64,000 nt of DNA from Blastocatellia bacterium (GTDB lineage: Bacteria > Acidobacteriota > Blastocatellia > HR10 > J050), in the NCBI GenBank assembly GCA_026985075.1, contig JALSQX010000067.1, forward strand, positions 62,001-126,000, written 5' to 3'. A program made the position numbers and the translations under genes. Numbering within the stretch: position 1 is the first letter of the stretch; the number at the start of each line of letters is the position of its first letter. This document shows, in pieces, positions 58,244-64,000 of this stretch. A model generated the notes under the pieces. It did not search any database. It worked only from the letters and a program-made list of their open reading frames with translations, and was not told the origin of the DNA.

Positions 58244-59527
58244 ATGAGTGAGCAGATGCACATCCCGTCCAACAAACAGCAGGGACACGCGCCACCGCCT
58301 TTTCGCATCGATGTCCCCCTGCACAGTCTGCTGATGAAGCCAACTCAGCCCAAGAGAATTCCGCTCAGAGAGCCGCAGTCGTTACCCGAGCCGGTTTATC
58401 CTCAGCAGACTGAGCGGAAGCCGTCGGGTCTATCTTACCACGCCCATAACGGTCTTCGGGCCCTTCGCCGATGGCTCATCCCCTATATCAAGTCGCGCAT
58501 TTACGCTCATGAGTTCCGACCCATACTCTCCTATCTGTTCACCGAGTGGAAATGCAATCTCGATTGTCACTACTGCTGGTCGTTCAACAACCAGGTGAAG
58601 GGCATGACCGAGGATGTGGCCAAACGCTCCATCGATTGGCTTCACTCGGTGGGTTGCCGGGTGATCGCCATCATGGGAGGCGAACCCCTCCTTCGGCCCC
58701 ATTTCATTCACAAAGTGGTCTACTATGGCACGAAGCGCGATTTCTTCGTCTACTTGCCGACCAACGGTCGTCTCATGCGTCCCGAGGTGATCGACCGGGT
58801 GGGCGATGCCGGCGTGGCGGCGATCAATCTGGCCATCGACTGCGTCGATGAGAAGCCAGGGCTCCCCAAGGCGTTGAATCCCATCCGCAGCTATTTCGAT
58901 TATCTGGTCAAGGCGCAGCGTCGCTATGGCTACATGGTGGTGTTCAACATCAACATCACCCGGATCAACATCGAGGATGTGAAAATACTGACCGAGATCG
59001 CCCATGACCACGGGATTTCCACCGACTACCACATCAACGAACCTCCCATGATCGAGCAGTCGCACTTCAAGCATCTGGAAGACAACGTCACCTACCTGCG
59101 ACCCGAAGACTGGCCGCGGGTCGACGAACTGCTCGACTATCTCATCGAGAAGAATAAACAAGGCTATATCATGGTCAATTCCAAACAGCATCTGGCCGAC
59201 ATGAAGGATTTCATGCGCGGCAAGGTGAGACCATGGCAGTGCCGGGCTGGCCATAACTCGTTGGTCATTCGGACCGATGGGAGTCTCGCCCCCTGCTTCC
59301 CCATGTACTCGGCTCAATATGACTGGGGGACGATCGAGAATCCCAAATTCGACTTCCGGCAACTCGATGAGATGAAGAAGGAGTGCAATACGCATTGTCT
59401 ATCAACCTGTCAGTACGTGCTGGGACACTATTACAATAATCAGCGCGTCTTGCGCTGGATCATCAAACAGGCGCTGCATGGGCTCAGCGGGCTCAAGAAC
59501 CTCGATGTCGCTGTGGCGCAAGCCTAG
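58244..59527 (+). CDS. Radical SAM/SPASM-like protein
   Basis: 427 residues. WKCNLDCHYCWS (C104, C108, C111) is the cluster motif and MGGEPLL (144-150) the AdoMet strand. The C-terminal part has further Cys groups (PWQCRAGH, LAPCFPMY, KECNTHCLSTCQYV) of SPASM/auxiliary-cluster type. No B12-binding domain, so it is not a GrsAB-like cyclase. The first 95 residues are proline-rich and unassigned. GAGGAGG lies 8 bases before ATG 58244; ATG 58223 is upstream. It is placed between the tetraether-synthase-like gene and the regulator, so it may modify the same lipids; its reaction is unknown. Confidence 0.85.
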   Translation: MSEQMHIPSNKQQGHAPPPFRIDVPLHSLLMKPTQPKRIPLREPQSLPEPVYPQQTERKPSGLSYHAHNGLRALRRWLIPYIKSRIYAHEFRPILSYLFTEWKCNLDCHYCWSFNNQVKGMTEDVAKRSIDWLHSVGCRVIAIMGGEPLLRPHFIHKVVYYGTKRDFFVYLPTNGRLMRPEVIDRVGDAGVAAINLAIDCVDEKPGLPKALNPIRSYFDYLVKAQRRYGYMVVFNINITRINIEDVKILTEIAHDHGISTDYHINEPPMIEQSHFKHLEDNVTYLRPEDWPRVDELLDYLIEKNKQGYIMVNSKQHLADMKDFMRGKVRPWQCRAGHNSLVIRTDGSLAPCFPMYSAQYDWGTIENPKFDFRQLDEMKKECNTHCLSTCQYVLGHYYNNQRVLRWIIKQALHGLSGLKNLDVAVAQA

Positions 59528-59633
59528 CGTCGGGCAGACCGCGAACCAGGACCGAGAATGATCGGGCGATCAATGGGCGACGCCGAACCCGGGAGCGTCA
59601 TCGCTCCGCTCAAATGGAGCGCGCATGATATGC

Positions 59634-59662
59634 TTGACACCAGGTGAGGGCTATGGTATCTA
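59634..59662 (+). promoter_or_regulatory. Promoter-like pair at the tetR start
   Basis: TTGACA (59634-59639) is a perfect -35; TATCTA (59657-59662) follows after 17 bases. It overlaps the first ATG at 59653. If it is real, translation would begin at the GTG at 59698, which has GGAG 6 bases upstream. Confidence 0.45.
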
Positions 59663-60312
59663 TTGCCGTCATCGAAAATCCCTGGACGGAGCCGAGAGTG
59701 GTCGGACAGAGTGAAGTGAGAGCTGCGCGACGCAAGCACATCCTCTATTGCGCCAAGCAGGTCTTCTCGAAAAAAGGATTCCACAACGCCAGCGTCAGCG
59801 ATATCGTCGATCGCGCGGGCATCGCCCGAGGGACATTTTATCTCTATTTCACCAGCAAGCGGGATATCTTCGACAGCTTGATGGAAGATCTCCTCCAAGA
59901 ATTGCGCCAGCGCATCAAGCCGATCGACATCGGCCCCGACAGCCCGAATCCACTGGAGCAGCTCAAGGCCAATGTCCGTCGCGTGCTGGAACTGGTCATC
60001 CAGGATCCGGAACTGATCCAGATTATGTTCCACCACGCCGCTGGCTTGGATCAGCGCTCGGCAGAAACGGTGCGGACGTTTTATGACCGCGTGCTGGACA
60101 TGATCGAACGGTCGCTGGAACATGGAATCCGCCTCGGCCTGGTCCGTCCCTGCCAAACGCGCATCGTCGCCTCCTGTATCCTGGGGACAATCAAGGAGGT
60201 GGCCGACTGGATGACGGGAAGGCGACGAACAGTCCCACCACTGGACGTTCTGGTGGAGGAGATCCTGCGGTTCGGCCTGCGCGGCGTCTCGACACAACCA
60301 CAGGATATTTGA
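59653..60312 (+). CDS. TetR/AcrR family transcriptional regulator
   Basis: 219 residues from ATG 59653. The DNA-binding domain is RKHILYCAKQVFSKKGFHNASVSDIVDRAGIARGTFYLYFTSKRDIFDSLM, with the helix-turn-helix typical of TetR proteins; the remaining 140 residues form a variable ligand domain. It probably represses lipid genes and responds to a hydrophobic ligand (acyl-CoA or free fatty acid are common for relatives). Two palindromes of TetR-operator size lie directly after its stop (60341-60360, 60510-60539), pointing to the downstream genes as targets. A GTG at 59698 is an alternative start. Confidence 0.92.
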   Translation: MVSIAVIENPWTEPRVVGQSEVRAARRKHILYCAKQVFSKKGFHNASVSDIVDRAGIARGTFYLYFTSKRDIFDSLMEDLLQELRQRIKPIDIGPDSPNPLEQLKANVRRVLELVIQDPELIQIMFHHAAGLDQRSAETVRTFYDRVLDMIERSLEHGIRLGLVRPCQTRIVASCILGTIKEVADWMTGRRRTVPPLDVLVEEILRFGLRGVSTQPQDI

Positions 60313-60320
60313 TCGGCGTT

Positions 60321-60364
60321 AAAAATTTTTATCGATTGGATAGACTGACATGTCAGTCTATTAT
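60321..60364 (+). promoter_or_regulatory. Operator-promoter module 1 (TetR-type palindrome between -35 and -10)
   Basis: AAAAATTTTT (60321-60330) is followed after 10 bases by the perfect 20-bp palindrome TAGACTGACATGTCAGTCTA (60341-60360). It sits within a promoter: TTGGAT (60336-60341), 17 bases, TATTAT (60359-60364). A repressor bound to the palindrome would cover the space between both boxes. The gene encoded just upstream is a TetR repressor. Confidence 0.75.
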
Positions 60365-60388
60365 GGCCCCAACCCGGAGAGAGTGAAT

Positions 60389-60496
60389 ATGAGCATGCTC
60401 TTGACCGCGCGTGCTCTCGATGACCGAGAACGCGCGTTCCCCGGCGCCCCGCCGAGCGACGGCTTGTGCAACGGGTGGGAACACGCCGGGAGCTAA
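60389..60496 (+). CDS. Possible small peptide, 35 residues, between the two operator modules
   Basis: ATG at 60389 with GGAGAG 7 bases upstream, running to TAA at 60494-60496 (MSMLLTARALDDRERAFPGA start). It would be the first open frame on a transcript from module 1. No known family; it may be a leader peptide, or chance. The TAA is formed by the A tract of module 2. Confidence 0.3.
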   Translation: MSMLLTARALDDRERAFPGAPPSDGLCNGWEHAGS

Positions 60497-60539
60497 AAAT
60501 TTTTTCTCCACAACTAGACTGACGTGTCAGTCTAGTTGT
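60495..60539 (+). promoter_or_regulatory. Operator module 2 (extended TetR-type palindrome)
   Basis: AAAAATTTTTT (60495-60505) is again followed, at the same spacing, by TAGACTGAC-GT-GTCAGTCTA (60515-60534). Here the arms extend to 14 bases on each side (ACAACTAGACTGAC at 60510-60523, its complement at 60526-60539). The positions matching -35 and -10 of module 1 are poor, so this copy may be a second operator without its own promoter. It ends 33 bases before the next gene. Confidence 0.75.
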
Positions 60540-60572
60540 CAGCGATGAACGACCTGAGAAAGGGGGATGCGT

Positions 60573-62084
60573 ATGGAGACCGTCACACACTATACAGCGT
60601 ACAGGCCACGACCTTTCCGCAGGGAGGAACGAGAAAAAGTCACCATCCTGTTCGGCGGATTGACGTGGAAACACGAACGACTCGTCCAAGGCGCCTTGCA
60701 TAATCTCAATTACAAGGCCGAGCCTCTGCCCAATGTGTCTCGAGCTGATCTGGACGTGGGCAAAGAGCTCATCGACGTGGGCGCCTGTTGTCCCACGATC
60801 TTCACGACCGGTAATCTGATCAGCTTCCTCAAATCCAAGGTCCAGGATCATGGGAGAGACTACGTGGTGGACCGATATGCCTTCCTGACCGCCGGGGCGT
60901 GCGGTCCCTGCCGGTTCGGTCAATACCACGAGTCCTACACGATGGCCCTGGATGGATTGGGCTTGCGAGATTTCCGACTTTTCCTCCTGGACCAGAATCA
61001 GTTGGATCAGGGAGCGGCCAATGGAGGCGGACTGGAGATCAACCTTCCTTTCACCGCCGGGATCATCTGGGCCATCCTGTGCGGAGATCTCCTGACTGAT
61101 CTGGAATACATGACGCGCCCCTATGAAGTCCACCCGGGCGAGACCGAGCGCGTGTTGCGCGACAGCGTGGAGTACCTCTACGAGGTGTTTCGGAACCGCC
61201 CGATCAGGGGCAAGAAATGGCGCGTGTTGGCCTGGCACCTCCTCTCGGATTATTTCACCGGGGCGCTCCGGAGAGTGAAAAAAATGTGGGAGACTATCGA
61301 AGTCGATCGCCTTCAGCCCAAGCCGAAGGTGAAGATCACCGGCGAATTCTGGCTCCAAACCCACGAGGGCGATGGAAACTACAACATCAAACGCTGGCTC
61401 GAGCAGGAAGGAGCCGAGATCATCCCACCGCCCATCGCCGTGTGGCTCGATTACCTGCTGCGCTCCAACATCCAGAAACTGGAAGATAAGCGCGAGGTAG
61501 ACAAGCGGGCTGGTCGGAAAGTCGCACTGGTTCGCACGCTTCAGCGCGTCTACCGAGGAACCTATAACCGGCTGAGGCGGGCGCTCGGGAATCTCCCATA
61601 CGAGCTTCCCAATCAGGACGAGCTTCGTCGGCTGGCCGCGCCTTACTTTCACAACCGGCTGGCCGGTGGCGAGGGCGACATGCTCGTCGGCAAGGCGCTC
61701 TATGCCTACCATCACAAGAAAGCGCACATGATTTGCGAACTCTCGCCCTACTCGTGTATGCCCAACACCATGTCGATCGGGGCCATGGCCAATGTGCTCG
61801 GTCAGTACCCCGACTTGCTCTATGCCCCCATCGAGATCAAAGGGGACGCCGAGGTCCACGCCCTGTCACGTTGCCAGATGATCCTGACCGAGGCGAAGAA
61901 ACGCGTTCAGCAGGAGTTCGATGAGGCGCTCGCCAAAACGGGATTGACCATTGAGGCGATCCGACGCTACGAAGAGCGCCATCCGGAACTCCGAAGAGCG
62001 ACCTATCGCGTCCCCCATCGGGGCTATCCCGGAACGGCGACGAACTATGTCATTCACATCGCCGAGCGGATGGGGAAGATGTGA
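60573..62084 (+). CDS. 2-hydroxyacyl-CoA dehydratase-like protein (HgdB/PlsA-Ger related)
   Basis: 503 residues. KELIDVGACCPTIFTTGN (C72, C73), LTAGACGPCRFGQYHESY (C110, C113) and, near 388-402, CELSPYSCMPNTMS are the Cys groups of the benzoyl-CoA reductase/2-hydroxyglutaryl-CoA dehydratase family, where they hold 4Fe-4S clusters. The same domain occurs in clostridial PlsA and in Ger, which turn glycerol acyl esters into vinyl or alkyl ethers under reducing conditions. The activase gene follows after 51 bases. AGGGGG is 6 bases before ATG 60573. Ester reduction is inferred from family and neighbours; a CoA-type substrate remains possible. Confidence 0.8.
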   Translation: METVTHYTAYRPRPFRREEREKVTILFGGLTWKHERLVQGALHNLNYKAEPLPNVSRADLDVGKELIDVGACCPTIFTTGNLISFLKSKVQDHGRDYVVDRYAFLTAGACGPCRFGQYHESYTMALDGLGLRDFRLFLLDQNQLDQGAANGGGLEINLPFTAGIIWAILCGDLLTDLEYMTRPYEVHPGETERVLRDSVEYLYEVFRNRPIRGKKWRVLAWHLLSDYFTGALRRVKKMWETIEVDRLQPKPKVKITGEFWLQTHEGDGNYNIKRWLEQEGAEIIPPPIAVWLDYLLRSNIQKLEDKREVDKRAGRKVALVRTLQRVYRGTYNRLRRALGNLPYELPNQDELRRLAAPYFHNRLAGGEGDMLVGKALYAYHHKKAHMICELSPYSCMPNTMSIGAMANVLGQYPDLLYAPIEIKGDAEVHALSRCQMILTEAKKRVQQEFDEALAKTGLTIEAIRRYEERHPELRRATYRVPHRGYPGTATNYVIHIAERMGKM

Positions 62085-62135
62085 TGGTCCCGGCGGGATG
62101 ATGGAGCGAAGCGCGGTATTTCAAGGAGGAACGTC

Positions 62136-64000
62136 ATGAAGGAGACTCATCGATTGATCTGCGGCATCGACGTGGGGAGTACGACCTGTAAATATGTTCT
62201 GTCTTCGTCCACCGGCGACATTCTCGCTCAAGCTTATGAGCGCCACAACACCAAGCAAGCCGAAAAGGTCTTGGAGTTCCTCACTCAGCTCGAACGAGAG
62301 CACGGCTTCACCCCCCGGCGGGATCGCCTCTTCTTCACCGGCTCAGGATCGGGACTGATCGCTCCACTGGTGGGAGGACGGGTCGTGCAGGAGGTTGTCG
62401 CCGTGGCCGCGGCGGTGGAGCGACTCCATCCCGCCGTGTTCTTCGTCAGCGAGATCGGGGGCGAGGACATGAAGACGATCTTTTTCAAAGGCAATGGCCA
62501 GGCCAAGAACAAACAGGTGTTGATGCAAAGCGCCTGCTCCGGCGGCACGGGCACGTTCATCGAGAAGACGGCCCGCAAACTCCAAATCCCCCTGGAACAA
62601 CTCTCCCAGATGCGGTATGAGGGCTATACGCTGCACAAGATCAGCAGTAAATGTGGTATCTTCGCCGAAGCTGACGCCAACACGCTGGTCAAAGCCGGCG
62701 TGCCCGTCCAGGAGATCATCGCTTCCCTGTTCGAAGCCGTCGTCTATCAAAACCTGGCCACCTTGACCAAAGGGAACACGCCGATGCCGGAGGTCCTGCT
62801 CTTGGGCGGACCCAACATGTTTTTCGTCGGATTACAGGAGGCGTGGCGCCACCATCTGACGAAGCTGTGGGCGGAGCGAAACATCTCCCTGCCCGCGGGA
62901 AAAGCGCCCGAGGATCTCATTCATGTGCCCGACGATGCGCTTTACTACGCGGCTCGCGGCTGCGTGGAGGTCGGCCTCGGCGAACCAGAAGACGTGGCCG
63001 TGTATCAGGGCACGGCGAGATTGAGATGGTGGCTGGAGGAAGGGCAGTACGAACAAAAGAAGAAGGAGGGACGGAAAGGCCTGTGGGTCACTTTGGACGA
63101 ACTCCAGCAGTTCAAGGCCAGATACAACGGTCACCTGCGGCGTGTCCTGCCCCAAGCCAGGACCTCATCCTCCCTCGGCCGAGTGATCGTCGGCTGCGAC
63201 TTCGGCTCAACGACGGCCAAAGCCGTCTGCCTCTCTCCGGAGGAGGAACTGCTGTTCTCTTGCTATGCGCTCAGCAAAGGGAATCCCATCGAGGATGCCA
63301 AAGCTCTGTTTCGGCAACTCAAGGAGGCCATCGGCGACGGTGAGATCCTGGCCCTGGCCATCACCGGCTATGGGAAAGATCTGCTCAAAGACATCGTAGG
63401 CGCCGACTGTGCCGTCGTCGAAACCGTCGCCCACGCCACGGCGGGACTTCACTTCTTCCCCGACGCCGACTGTATCTGTGATGTCGGTGGCGTCGATGTC
63501 AAGATCATGATCCTGAAGAATGGAACCGTCTCGGATTTCCGGTTGAACTCGCAATGCTCTTCCGGTAACGGCGCTTTCCTTCAGGGCGTGGCCGAGCGAT
63601 TCAATATCCCGCTCACCGAGATCGCCGACAAGGCCTTCCAAGCTCGAGCCATGCCTCAGTTGACCATGGGCTGCGGCGTGTTCCTGCAGAGCGACATCGT
63701 CAATCAGCAACGGAAGGGATGGCAAGCCGAAGAAATCCTGGCCGGTCTGTGTGCCATTCTCCCCCTGAATGTGTGGATCTACGCCGGTGGCCTGAGCAAT
63801 CTGGCTCAAGTCGGCAAGAAGTTCATCCTCCAAGGGGGAACGCACAAGAATCTGGCGGTCGTCAAATCACAAGTCGATTTCATCAAATCGAAGGTTCCCG
63901 ATGCCGAGATCGTGGTGCATCCCTACTCGGGCGAAGCGGGTGCCATTGGTGCTGCTCTCGTCGCCATAGACTGGTGGAAACGAGGCGGACGAACGCGATT
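62136..64000 (+). CDS. Tandem-domain acyl-CoA dehydratase activase (BadF/BcrA type), partial
   Basis: At least 621 residues, open to the window end. Two ASKHA ATPase domains are seen: first LICGIDVGSTTCKYVLS (7-23), SACSGGTGTFIEKTARKL and SSKCGIFAEADANTLVKAG; second from about 350, VIVGCDFGSTTAKAVCLS, CDVGGVDVKIM, SQCSSGNGAFLQGVAERF and MGCGVFLQSDIVNQQ. Such activases use ATP to drive single-electron transfer from an Fe-S cluster held between two domains into the dehydratase partner. PlsA/Ger proteins begin with the same tandem activase. AAGGAGG upstream of ATG 62136. In this genome activase and dehydratase-like parts are separate genes; the end of the gene is not visible. Confidence 0.85.
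   Translation, partial: MKETHRLICGIDVGSTTCKYVLSSSTGDILAQAYERHNTKQAEKVLEFLTQLEREHGFTPRRDRLFFTGSGSGLIAPLVGGRVVQEVVAVAAAVERLHPAVFFVSEIGGEDMKTIFFKGNGQAKNKQVLMQSACSGGTGTFIEKTARKLQIPLEQLSQMRYEGYTLHKISSKCGIFAEADANTLVKAGVPVQEIIASLFEAVVYQNLATLTKGNTPMPEVLLLGGPNMFFVGLQEAWRHHLTKLWAERNISLPAGKAPEDLIHVPDDALYYAARGCVEVGLGEPEDVAVYQGTARLRWWLEEGQYEQKKKEGRKGLWVTLDELQQFKARYNGHLRRVLPQARTSSSLGRVIVGCDFGSTTAKAVCLSPEEELLFSCYALSKGNPIEDAKALFRQLKEAIGDGEILALAITGYGKDLLKDIVGADCAVVETVAHATAGLHFFPDADCICDVGGVDVKIMILKNGTVSDFRLNSQCSSGNGAFLQGVAERFNIPLTEIADKAFQARAMPQLTMGCGVFLQSDIVNQQRKGWQAEEILAGLCAILPLNVWIYAGGLSNLAQVGKKFILQGGTHKNLAVVKSQVDFIKSKVPDAEIVVHPYSGEAGAIGAALVAIDWWKRGGRTR

Noticed and set aside
58244-59527. Second radical SAM protein as a GDGT ring synthase (GrsAB)
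   Set aside because: GrsAB proteins carry a B12-binding domain; none is visible here.
60573-62084. Ordinary 2-hydroxyglutaryl-CoA dehydratase operon for amino-acid fermentation
   Set aside because: No CoA transferase, second HgdC-type subunit or acyl-CoA dehydrogenase is nearby, while lipid genes are. The alternative is kept open only because the window ends.

Overview
This 64 kb window comes from a bacterium of roughly 60% GC with densely packed, mostly plus-strand genes and frequent 4-bp ATGA overlaps. It has no rRNA, tRNA or CRISPR that I could find. The gene mix points to a free-living Acidobacteriota member (possibly the Blastocatellia side) or a close relative: VPS10/BNR-repeat exported protein, DUF711, DUF1684, Rho_N-like small protein, Uma2 remnant, F420-type LLM flavoprotein and many SDRs. 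That assignment is inference. CuZn superoxide dismutase, MsrA, MsrB and Bcp indicate oxygen exposure.

Layout. 0-4 kb: ribosomal protein S1, an ECF sigma factor and an SRPBCC-like gene. 4.6-11.7 kb: an addB-addA recombination operon on the minus strand. 12.5-20.4 kb: a lipid and surface group with a degenerate-HAD/fatty acyl reductase fusion, a thioester-reductase-like SDR, a polysaccharide pyruvyl transferase, DUF488, a poly-gamma-glutamate hydrolase-like protein and an acyl-CoA ligase. 20.6-32.8 kb: metabolic and exported proteins. 33.0-35.5 kb: a lower-GC cassette with an NgoMIV-type restriction-modification pair behind its own promoter and inverted repeat. 35.7-50.6 kb: enoyl-CoA hydratases, peroxiredoxin, methionine sulfoxide reductases, aldehyde dehydrogenase, amidohydrolase, methyltransferases and SodC.

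50.7-64 kb is the most interesting part: about 13 kb of co-directional genes for unusual membrane lipids. A 2Fe-2S ferredoxin-domain protein is followed by acyl carrier protein, acyl ligase, diacylglycerol-kinase-like lipid kinase and PlsC acyltransferase. Then come a radical SAM enzyme with the features of tetraether/membrane-spanning lipid synthases (Tes/Mss type), a second radical SAM/SPASM protein and a TetR regulator. The last two genes are homologous to parts of the anaerobic ester-to-ether lipid reductases (PlsA/Ger type): a 2-hydroxyacyl-CoA-dehydratase-like protein and a tandem-domain dehydratase activase that runs off the window. The intergenic region after tetR carries two near-identical 20-bp palindromes, each 10 bp downstream of an A5T5 box; the first lies exactly between a -35 and a -10. 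My working model is a TetR-regulated pathway that builds phospholipids, reduces acyl esters to ethers and couples acyl tails into membrane-spanning lipids. Domain identities are read from the sequence, the chemistry is taken from characterised families, and the combination into one pathway is inference.
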